Assembly: GCA_030749235.1 (NCBI GenBank)
Contig: JASMKM010000035.1
Location: forward strand, 1 to 39,150
From: Planctomycetota bacterium
GTDB taxonomy: Bacteria; Planctomycetota; UBA1135
Length of the DNA stretch: 39,150 bases
Direction: 5' to 3'
In this document: positions 8,956 through 16,750 of the stretch, one piece after another
Layout: each line of letters starts with the position of its first letter
Position numbering within the stretch: the stretch's first letter is position 1
Position numbers and translations under genes: made by a program
The notes under the pieces: model-generated
What the model was told of the DNA's origin: nothing
Database searches by the model: none
What the model saw: the letters and a program-made list of their open reading frames with translations, nothing else

Positions 8956-10527
8956 TCAGGGAATCGCAAGCTCTAAACCGTTCAGTTTGGAGATTGGGCG
9001 TTGCGCATCGACCTCAATCATCCATGCGCGCAACAAGCCCTGCATATGCGCGGCAATATCCGGCTTATCCTGCAACAAGTTGTGTTGCTCACCCAGGTCC
9101 GACGCCAAGTCGTACAGCTCCCACTCGGCAGCCTCGTACCAATAGATGATCTTCCAATCACCTTCGCGTAAGGATGTGAAGGGTTCATAGCGATCGCCAT
9201 TCGGACCCCACTTATGTGGGTAATGCCAAGCAAGCGCGCGCTGTTGCGGAACCGATTCCGCGCCTTTCAACAACGGCAGGAAACTCTGTCCATGCGCAGC
9301 AGCGGCATCGATGATGGCGGCGTCGACGCCGGCAAGTTGCAGCAGACTGATATAGAGATCAGTGGACAGCACCGGACTGTGATTCTCGCTATCCGCCTCG
9401 ATCGTCATCCATCCAGGTTGATCACCAGCCCAGGCCACGATCATCGGCACGCGTGTGCCGCCCTCATAACCGGACCCCTTGCCGGACCGCAGCGGCTTGT
9501 TGTGCGTATCCTTGCCGGTTCCTGCAGGGGTGGCGCCGCGCGCATGTGCACTTAACCCGCCGTTGTCGGAGAAGAACACGATCAAGGTGTTGTCGGCGAT
9601 GTCGAGTTGCTCAAGCTTGGACCAGATCCTCCCGAGGCTGTTGTCCATGCCGGCAACCAATCCAGCGTAACGCGCTTCAGCATCATCGAGGCCTTCGGCG
9701 CGGTAGTCGGCGTAATAACGGGGATCCTTGTGGATCGGCGCATGGACTGCGTAGTGCGCCATGTTCATGAAGAAGGGGCGGCCGTCGAGGACGGCGGCCT
9801 CGATTTCCTTTTCAGCTTCAAGGGTGAGGGCTTCGGTCAAGAAAGTCTCTGTTCCGTGATACTCCTCAAGACCAGGCACGCCCCATGGCCCATCCTTTTG
9901 GTTGCCGTAATCTTTCTCGCCGAAGTAACTGCCGGGGCCACCGGCGGCATGTCCTGCCACGTTTCGTTCAAAGCCGAGCAGCAAGGGGTTTGCACCGGGA
10001 GTGGTGCGAGCACCGAAGTGCGCCTTGCCGACATGGATGGTGCGGTAACCGCGCGCGGCCATTATGTTGGTCAGCAGGTATGGGTCCGGGCCCAAGCCAG
10101 CCTTATTCCATGCCGGGTCCGACAGCTCCTCCATGCTGCGCGAAAAATCGCGATCCACATGCAAGGTCCAATCGGTGATGCGTGTGGTGGCCGGATGTTG
10201 ACCGCGCAAGATGCTGGTGCGCGTCGGCGTACAGACTGGACTAGCAGCATAGGCTTGGGTGAACTTCATGCCACGCGAAGCCAGGCGCTCCAGATTGGGT
10301 GTTTGATACTGCTTGTTGAAGCCAGTGGCTTCGCTATGCATTGGCACGCTCAAGTCCTGCCAGCCGAGATCATCCACCAAATACAAGATGATGTTCGGCG
10401 GTGTGGCCGATGCGGTTTTGCCGATGGACCCAGAACAGGAAACGGCTGCGACCGCAACCAGGAGGAATGCGAATCGCAGCCGTGAAAACAACACGTTGCT
10501 TAGGCGAGGCGCTTGATGACGTGCCAA
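8956..10527 (-). CDS. Type I sulfatase (formylglycine-dependent), probable lipoprotein
   Basis: NIILYLVDDLGWQDLSV and sulfatase signature PVCTPTRTSILRGQHPATT. Lipobox-like VAAVSC near the N-terminus. The real start may be a GTG/TTG slightly inside (about 10497). Confidence 0.92.
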   Translation of the reverse strand: MARHQAPRLSNVLFSRLRFAFLLVAVAAVSCSGSIGKTASATPPNIILYLVDDLGWQDLSVPMHSEATGFNKQYQTPNLERLASRGMKFTQAYAASPVCTPTRTSILRGQHPATTRITDWTLHVDRDFSRSMEELSDPAWNKAGLGPDPYLLTNIMAARGYRTIHVGKAHFGARTTPGANPLLLGFERNVAGHAAGGPGSYFGEKDYGNQKDGPWGVPGLEEYHGTETFLTEALTLEAEKEIEAAVLDGRPFFMNMAHYAVHAPIHKDPRYYADYRAEGLDDAEARYAGLVAGMDNSLGRIWSKLEQLDIADNTLIVFFSDNGGLSAHARGATPAGTGKDTHNKPLRSGKGSGYEGGTRVPMIVAWAGDQPGWMTIEADSENHSPVLSTDLYISLLQLAGVDAAIIDAAAAHGQSFLPLLKGAESVPQQRALAWHYPHKWGPNGDRYEPFTSLREGDWKIIYWYEAAEWELYDLASDLGEQHNLLQDKPDIAAHMQGLLRAWMIEVDAQRPISKLNGLELAIP

Positions 10528-11045
10528 CCGAATGGCGATTTCTCCTCGTCGAAGTCGGCGATGCCGACTTCACCTTCCGCCAGCGTGAAGCCGACGTCGC
10601 CGAAACCTGGCACCATCGCGGCGCGTGGGTGTGGCGTGGTGGACTGCATCTTCTCAGCCTCGGCCTGAAGCTCGGCGACGAAGGATTCCATTTGCGCTTG
10701 GGCTGCCTCCAGCTCCATGGCACCAGCATCGATGGCCTTCTTCAGCTCTTCCTCTTTGGCGGCGGCGCGACCGTTCAAATCGGAGATGACCTGGCCAAAG
10801 TCGAGGCCCTCGACGCCATTGTTGAGCAGGTGGTAAGTACCTGGCTGCGGGTGATCCTCTGGCGAGGGGTCATCCGAGAACTCGCGCACCAAGGCGTTGA
10901 AGTCCTCGCCGCCGCGGGCGCGCTCCAAAACCTGCGTGGCCAAAGCCTGTGCATCGTCTTTGCTGCGTTCGGCCTGTACAGGGGTTTCCTTGAAGGAGAC
11001 AAGGCAGTGTTGGATGGTAATTTTATCGGGCTCTGGGGCACTCAT
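10500..11045 (-). CDS. Parvulin-type peptidylprolyl isomerase with central helical insertion
   Basis: TIQHCLVSF...AQALATQVLERARGGEDFNALVREFSDDPSPEDHPQPGTYHLLNNG...MVPGFGDVGFTLAEGEVG...SPFGWHVIKRLA. Confidence 0.8.
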   Translation of the reverse strand: MSAPEPDKITIQHCLVSFKETPVQAERSKDDAQALATQVLERARGGEDFNALVREFSDDPSPEDHPQPGTYHLLNNGVEGLDFGQVISDLNGRAAAKEEELKKAIDAGAMELEAAQAQMESFVAELQAEAEKMQSTTPHPRAAMVPGFGDVGFTLAEGEVGIADFDEEKSPFGWHVIKRLA

Positions 11046-11147
11046 GGCGGCAAATTGTACAGTGGCCTGAATCCCTGTGTTTCGCCAATTGGAGGCAGTG
11101 CTGGCTGCATGACTGTGGAGTGGGCAGCTGCCAGGGCAGTAGGCGGC

Positions 11148-12143
11148 CTAGCGCTCGCGGATCAGCACCCACAGGAAGAAGGGGCCGCCGACCAGCGCGG
11201 TCAAGATACCTACCGGCATTTCCGAATGACGACCGAGGATCTCTAGGCTACGCGCGCAGAGGTCGGCGATGACCAGGAAGCCGGAGCCTGCAAGCCAGCA
11301 GGCCGGCAGCAATAGCGCATGACGCATGCCAGTGAAGCCCCGCAGCGCATGCGGCACCAACAGGCCGATGAAGCCAATCGGCCCCGTGTATGCCACGACG
11401 GCAGCCGCAAGCAAGCTAGCGGCGAGCAAGCCATTGCGGCGGATTGCCTTGGCCTGGATGCCGCGCGCTGCAGCCATTTCTGGGTCGAAGGCGAATTGAT
11501 CGAGGGCGTCGGTGCGGCGCAGTAGCAAGACCAAGCCGATGGCCAACCATGGCAGCAGGCTCAGCGGCGTGTTGAAGCCGACCACATCAAGGGATCCCAT
11601 TAACCAACGATCAAGGACAGCCAGCTTGTAAGGGTCTGCCAAGTAGCGGACCAGCATCAAGGCCGCGCCGAACAGGAAGTTGAGCGTGACCCCGGCGAGG
11701 ATGATGCCGTCGGAACGGTGGCTGCGGCGCGCCACACTGAGAACAAGGAAGGTGGCACCTAGGGCAAACAGCAGGGCGGCGAAGCGCGGCAGCACCAAGA
11801 GCCCGGCCACCGAAGGGAAGGCAAGACATAAGAAGGCACCGAAAGTGCCGGCGGTGGAGACGCCGAGCGTATAGGGAGTGGCCAGACTATTGCGCAACAG
11901 GGTTTGCATGGCAGCACCAGCCACTGCCAGTGCACCGCCGGACAACCATGCGAGCAGTACGCGCGGCAGGCGCAGGTCGAGGATGCGCGTATCGCTAGAC
12001 CAGTTGACGCGGTCGCCTCCGACCCATTCTCTGAGGGCGGTACCCATGGCGATCGGCTCCGCACCCAAGAAGGGGGCGACGAAGCCACAGCCCAATGAGA
12101 AGGCGGTCAGCCAGAACAACAACAGGCGCGGGCGTGGAGTCAC
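11148..12143 (-). CDS. FecCD/BtuC-family ABC transporter permease
   Basis: RILDLRLPRVLLAWLSGGALAVAGAAMQTLLRNSLATPYTLGVSTAGTFGAFL ... GPIGFIGLLVPHALRGFTGMRHALLLPACWLAGSGFLVIADLCAR. Confidence 0.92.
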   Translation of the reverse strand: MTPRPRLLLFWLTAFSLGCGFVAPFLGAEPIAMGTALREWVGGDRVNWSSDTRILDLRLPRVLLAWLSGGALAVAGAAMQTLLRNSLATPYTLGVSTAGTFGAFLCLAFPSVAGLLVLPRFAALLFALGATFLVLSVARRSHRSDGIILAGVTLNFLFGAALMLVRYLADPYKLAVLDRWLMGSLDVVGFNTPLSLLPWLAIGLVLLLRRTDALDQFAFDPEMAAARGIQAKAIRRNGLLAASLLAAAVVAYTGPIGFIGLLVPHALRGFTGMRHALLLPACWLAGSGFLVIADLCARSLEILGRHSEMPVGILTALVGGPFFLWVLIRER

Positions 12144-12928
12144 TTCGGGACCACCACGGGGCGACCGTCAGGATGCTGAAGGAGGGCGAAGTGGTCGCCA
12201 AAAACAGCGAACAGAATCTCTTGGGTGAGCAGTTCCGCCGGTGGCCCGCTGGCCAGGATGCGCTTTTGGTGGAGCACGGTCAACCGATCAGCGAAGCCAA
12301 CCGCCAAGTTCCAGTCGTGGGTCACGCAGCAGACACCGAGGCCCTCACCAGCCAAATGGTGCAGCAAGCCGAACAACTCTGATTGGTGCTGCAGGTCGAG
12401 CATGGCCGCGGGCTCATCGAGCAGCAGATAACGCGGCTGCTGGGCCAACACGCTGGCGATAAGCACCCGACGTCGTTCGCCGCCGGAGAGCTCATCGAGC
12501 CGTCGGTCACGCAAGGCCAAGGCGTCGACTTGGTCGAGGGCCTGGTCCACGGCGCGGGCAGCTGCACCGATCAATCCATGATCAAACCAATGTCCCAGGC
12601 CGGCCACGCGAGCGCCCAGGGCCACGGTTTCCGCCACGCTGTAAGTGAAGGCGGGGGAGACCTCCTGCGGCAGGAAGCCGATGTGGCGGGCACGCTCGGC
12701 CAGCGCCAACTCGCGCAGATCGCCTCCATCCAGGGAGACCTTTCCGCGCAGTGGGGCGAGCAGGCCAGCCATCGAACGGAGCAAGGTGCTCTTTCCTGCC
12801 CCGTTGGCGCCGACAATCATGTCGAAACGGCCGGCTTCCAGGCAGAAATCCACCCCATCCAAGACTGGCGGGTCCGAGGCGGTCCCGAAAGTCACGGACA
12901 GGGAGTGGGTGGTGAGGCTCACGGCCAA
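12140..12928 (-). CDS. ABC transporter ATP-binding protein (FecE/BtuD-like)
   Basis: Walker A GANGAGKSTLL, signature LSGGERRRVLIASVLAQQPRYLLLDEP. 4-nt overlap with the permease. Confidence 0.92.
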   Translation of the reverse strand: MAVSLTTHSLSVTFGTASDPPVLDGVDFCLEAGRFDMIVGANGAGKSTLLRSMAGLLAPLRGKVSLDGGDLRELALAERARHIGFLPQEVSPAFTYSVAETVALGARVAGLGHWFDHGLIGAAARAVDQALDQVDALALRDRRLDELSGGERRRVLIASVLAQQPRYLLLDEPAAMLDLQHQSELFGLLHHLAGEGLGVCCVTHDWNLAVGFADRLTVLHQKRILASGPPAELLTQEILFAVFGDHFALLQHPDGRPVVVPK

Positions 12929-13015
12929 ATGCTAACAATCGCGCCCAACCAGGCGTTGAGAGGCTCCTGGGGGAGGATCGGCTAGATACTCGGAAGGCTG
13001 CTAGAATCCCGCACC

Positions 13016-13594
13016 ATGACGTCCGAGACCGACGCCAAATTGCATCAGCGCCTGAAGGAGGCGCAGAAGACATACCAGGCCCTTGGAGACTCCTTTGTGG
13101 AGCATGTTCAGCAGGCCGCCAACCTCGCGATTGACGCGTTGCGTGGTGAAGGTGGGGTGTATTTGGCGGGAAACGGTGGCAGCGCGGCCGACGCCCAACA
13201 TTGGGCTGCCGAGCTAGTTGGGCGTTACCTACTGGAGCGTGACCCACTAAACGTGCATGCGCTCACGGTGAATTCAAGTACTTACACGGCGCTGGTGAAT
13301 GATTACCCCGCTGATGAGGTCTTTGAGCGTCAAGTCCGCGCCCATGTGCGCACAGGAGATGTCTTCATCGCCATCTCCACCAGCGGCAACAGCGAGAACA
13401 TTTTGCGTGCCGTTGCTGCCGCCCGCCGTCAGGGTGCCAAGATTATTGGCGTCACTGGCAAGGATGGCGGCAAACTTCGTTTCCTCTGCGACGTCGCCTT
13501 TGTTGCCCCCAGCAACGACACCCCGCGCATCCAAGAGGCACATTTGCTCTTCGGACACTGCTTCTGCGAACTCGTGGAGGCAGCATTCGCATAA
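13016..13594 (+). CDS. gmhA: Phosphoheptose isomerase / SIS-domain protein
   Basis: GGVYLAGNGGSAADAQHWAAELVGRYLLERDPLNVHALTVNSSTYTALVNDY...VFIAISTSGNSENILRAVAAARRQGAKIIGVTGKDGG. Confidence 0.88.
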   Translation: MTSETDAKLHQRLKEAQKTYQALGDSFVEHVQQAANLAIDALRGEGGVYLAGNGGSAADAQHWAAELVGRYLLERDPLNVHALTVNSSTYTALVNDYPADEVFERQVRAHVRTGDVFIAISTSGNSENILRAVAAARRQGAKIIGVTGKDGGKLRFLCDVAFVAPSNDTPRIQEAHLLFGHCFCELVEAAFA

Positions 13595-13761
13595 CAGTTT
13601 CTGTGTCAGCCTAGAACAGGACTCAGCTTTTTCCCCTCGCACCGCCATTTGCGGGGTAAACTTAACTGTCGCTCACCAAACAAGACCCCTGCAGGCTATT
13701 ACAGCACAAGGGTTTAGGTCGCTTTCCTTTGGTCTAGCTAACATCCCACACGATTGCATCG

Positions 13762-14628
13762 ATGGTCCAAAAAACTCTTAATCGAATTTTTCTAGTCATT
13801 TCGCTCGGCTTGCTGGCCTCCTGCGGTGGCGGAGGCCTTACTTCAACCAGCGGTAGTGCCGGTGCTGGCGCTGGCGACGGCGGCAACAACAATGGTGGCG
13901 GCACGCAGTTTGCCCTCGCTGACCTCGACGGCAACTGGTCCGGCGAGCTCCGGCCTTTCCTGGAAACCCGCGGTGATCGCAATCTCATTCTGCAAATGCT
14001 TGGTGGTAACCTTCTCGAGGCCTCTGAAGGTGGTGGCGGAGACTGGCGGCCAGGCACGGCCACCCTGGATGTCATTTTCACGGCAGACGGATTCCTGGAT
14101 CTGACCTTGGCCAGCACCGAGTCCGGTGTCCTGCACCTGGAAGGCGCGATGAACCTGGCACGGAATACCATCAACGGAACCTTCACCCGTAACGAACCAG
14201 AGCGTTCCACCTACGAGGGCACGTTTGAGCTGCGCCTGTCCGATGGCATCACCACCTTTAACAGCGCCTTGCTCGCCGGTGAGTGGAGTGGTGAGGCCAT
14301 GAACGCCTCGGACCGCTTCCGTCTGTCCCAGTTGGAAATCGACATCGACGGCAACCTCATCCAGGCGGCCCTGACCAAGCCATCCAGCTCGGAAATCGTG
14401 CACCACTACACCACGGATGGCTTCGGTGGCATGACCAACGAGAACGTCTTTATCTTCGGCAACGAGAACATCGGCCTGCTTCAGGGGGTTGTCCTCTATG
14501 CCACCGACGGCTCCACCCTGACCTTCAGCTACCTGTTGATCAACGACCAAGGCACATTGATGAGTGGCCCAGGTGAGGACTCGGTACTTGGCTCTGGCCA
14601 CGTGGAACTGAGTCGTCCAGCCGAATAA
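13762..14628 (+). CDS. Hypothetical lipoprotein (Gly-rich linker, beta-rich repeats)
   Basis: Signal peptide with lipobox LGLLASCGGGG; convergent terminator downstream. Confidence 0.7.
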   Translation: MVQKTLNRIFLVISLGLLASCGGGGLTSTSGSAGAGAGDGGNNNGGGTQFALADLDGNWSGELRPFLETRGDRNLILQMLGGNLLEASEGGGGDWRPGTATLDVIFTADGFLDLTLASTESGVLHLEGAMNLARNTINGTFTRNEPERSTYEGTFELRLSDGITTFNSALLAGEWSGEAMNASDRFRLSQLEIDIDGNLIQAALTKPSSSEIVHHYTTDGFGGMTNENVFIFGNENIGLLQGVVLYATDGSTLTFSYLLINDQGTLMSGPGEDSVLGSGHVELSRPAE

Positions 14629-14648
14629 ACCAAGGCACCCCTTGCTGA

Positions 14649-14682
14649 AGGGCCTCTACCGAAAGGTAAGGGGCCCTTTTTT
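14649..14682 (+). terminator. Rho-independent terminator (GAAA tetraloop)
   Basis: AGGGCCTCTACC-GAAA-GGTAAGGGGCCCT followed by T-rich tract TTTTTT. Confidence 0.8.
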
Positions 14683-15559
14683 ATTGGCGCAGCGCTGCGG
14701 CGATTGCTTGGGCGGTGCCCAACATCGATGGCCCTGGCATCAAGGCGTCCTTCTCGGTGATGGTCCGCACACGACCATCACGCACTGCTGGCATTTCCGG
14801 GAAGGCAGCTCGCCAGATATCCACTGCTTCTCTGCCGCTGGAATTGGCATCGAATTCGAGGATGACTTCGGGGGCGGCGCGAATCAGGCTTTCCTCGTTG
14901 AGGTCGAAATAGTCGCGGTCGTTGTCGGTGAAGACGTTCTGTCCACCAGCGGCAACCAGCAGCTCATCGAGGAAGCTGGCTGGTCCGGCAACGACGAGGT
15001 TGGAGGCCTCATCGGTGCGGCGCGAAACCACCAGGAGCACCCGTGGAGGAGTGGCGGTGCCATCGCTTCGTGCAGTCAGGGCGGCAAGGCCTTGGGTCAT
15101 ACGCTCTAGTTGAGCCGGCAGCCGTTTCCCGGCGCCGAAGCGGTGCGCCAGCCACTCCATCTCGTTGCGCCAATCGGCCAGCGTGTCGGTTGAGAAGGAG
15201 CGGAATTCGATGCCACTTGCAGCGCAATATTCCTCCAGCGACTTGGCCTGGCCTTGGATTAGGACCAGGTCCGGATTGAGTGCGGTGATGCGTTCGATAT
15301 TGGGGTCGAACAGGCCGCCAACGCGGGGCAAGGACTTAGCGGCTTTAAGGGTGTTGTAATCGGAAACGGCGACCACATGGTCGCCGGCGCCGAGCGCGAA
15401 GAGGTTGGCGGCAGTGGCTGGACCGATTACGACTGCGCGTTTTGGAATTCCCTCAAAAACGTGCGTTGTCGAAGGCGGCTCTGATTCGGAACATGCCGCG
15501 AGCATGAACGCGAAAATGCCCAGAAACAGGGCCGTGAAGGAGGCGCGGTGGTTTGCCAC
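14681..15559 (-). CDS. Periplasmic substrate-binding lipoprotein of FecB/BtuF type
   Basis: FTALFLGIFAFMLAACSES lipobox; RAVVIGPATAANLFALGAGDHVVAVSDYNT...RVGGLFDPNIERITALNPDLVLIQ...NVFTDNDRDYFDLNEESLIRAAPEVILEF. Start placed at GTG 15559. Confidence 0.85.
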   Translation of the reverse strand: MANHRASFTALFLGIFAFMLAACSESEPPSTTHVFEGIPKRAVVIGPATAANLFALGAGDHVVAVSDYNTLKAAKSLPRVGGLFDPNIERITALNPDLVLIQGQAKSLEEYCAASGIEFRSFSTDTLADWRNEMEWLAHRFGAGKRLPAQLERMTQGLAALTARSDGTATPPRVLLVVSRRTDEASNLVVAGPASFLDELLVAAGGQNVFTDNDRDYFDLNEESLIRAAPEVILEFDANSSGREAVDIWRAAFPEMPAVRDGRVRTITEKDALMPGPSMLGTAQAIAAALRQ

Positions 15560-15577
15560 CCCGCTATTATGAGGCCG

Positions 15578-16750
15578 ATGGACATTCAGCGCCTCAAAGG
15601 GTTGCGCGGTTGCGGTGGTGCCGGTTTTCCGGTGCACATCAAATGGCAAGCCGTCGCCGATGAAGCCACCTTGGAGGGTGGCAAGGTCATCGTTTGCAAC
15701 GCTGACGAAGGCGAGCCCGGCACCTTGAAGGATGGCTGGTTGTTGAACGAACAACCACGTCGGGTCCTGCTGGGCATGCAGCGTGCTGCGGCAATGGTTG
15801 GCGCGGTGCGGGCTTATGTTTATCTGCGCCCGGAATATACCGAGCAGTTGCGCCACCTGCAGGGGGCCATCAGCAATCTGGTCGAGGACGGATTCCTGAG
15901 TCCAGGCTCAGGTGCGATGTGGAACGGCGCCGGTTTCCCCGGTCGCGAGGTGCATCGTCCAGACTATCCCTTGCCGCCCGCAGCCATGCCGCAGATCGCA
16001 CCAGCGGCGGCAACCGGCTTGCCGTTGCGCCTTGACATTGTGCTCGGCGGGGGTGCTTACATCTGTGGCGAAGAGACGGCCTTACTCGAAAGCATGGAGG
16101 GCAGGCGCCCGCAGCCGCGCCACAAGCCGCCCTATCCCACCCAAAGCGGATTGTGGGGCCTGCCCACCTTAATGAACAACGTCGAGACTTTTTGGTGGGC
16201 CGAACGCATCCTGTCGGGAGAGGTCGACACACCAGGTTCGCATCGACTCTATTCGCTATCTGGCGACGTGGAGCGTCCAGGCGTCTATGAGGCGCCGGTC
16301 GGCATTACCGCCAGCGACCTGATTAGCCAATTCGGTGGCGGCGTGGTCAATCGCGAGCAGATCTCCTGTTGGATCCCAGGTGGTGCGGCTTCCGGGGTGT
16401 TGCCGCCGAGTTGCCTGGATACCGAACTTTCGCCGGAAGGCCTAAAGGAGGTCGGCACTTCCTTGGGTACGGCGGGCGTGGTGGTCTATGCCAAGCCCAC
16501 CCAGCCGGTGGAGGTTGCCGCCGAAATCATGCAGTTCTTTGCCGATGAATCCTGTTCGCAATGCACGCCATGTCGCCTCGGCAACCGCGCCTTCTCCGAT
16601 TGGATTAGCGGTGTGCACGATTGGCCGGAGTCGGCGGTTACCGAACGCTGGCTCGAGGCGATGGAGCTCGGTTCCATCTGCGGCCTGGGGTTCACTGCAC
16701 CTTTGGTGGTGCGACAAATGCAGCGTTGGTTCAGTGAGGCGGTAGTCTGA
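15578..16750 (+). CDS. NuoF-like NADH-binding subunit (FMN, 4Fe-4S), formate dehydrogenase-associated
   Basis: LRGCGGAGFPVHIKWQ, VCNADEGEPGTLKD, GGGAYICGEETALLESMEGRRPQPRHKPPYP, CSQCTPCRLG. ATG 15569 is an alternative start. Confidence 0.9.
   Translation: MDIQRLKGLRGCGGAGFPVHIKWQAVADEATLEGGKVIVCNADEGEPGTLKDGWLLNEQPRRVLLGMQRAAAMVGAVRAYVYLRPEYTEQLRHLQGAISNLVEDGFLSPGSGAMWNGAGFPGREVHRPDYPLPPAAMPQIAPAAATGLPLRLDIVLGGGAYICGEETALLESMEGRRPQPRHKPPYPTQSGLWGLPTLMNNVETFWWAERILSGEVDTPGSHRLYSLSGDVERPGVYEAPVGITASDLISQFGGGVVNREQISCWIPGGAASGVLPPSCLDTELSPEGLKEVGTSLGTAGVVVYAKPTQPVEVAAEIMQFFADESCSQCTPCRLGNRAFSDWISGVHDWPESAVTERWLEAMELGSICGLGFTAPLVVRQMQRWFSEAVV

Noticed and set aside
9607-11246. Plus-strand ORFs 9607-10485 and 10401-11246
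   Set aside because: Antisense to sulfatase, parvulin and permease genes, whose motifs are unambiguous.
12929-13015. Possible B12 riboswitch or Fur box upstream of the ABC importer
   Set aside because: No recognisable B12-box (GCCACTG-type) or clear 19-bp Fur dyad seen in the short gap; cobalamin versus iron substrate left open.
13843-14601. 252-aa minus-strand ORF opposite the lipoprotein gene
   Set aside because: The plus strand has a signal peptide, lipobox and downstream terminator; the antisense ORF has none.
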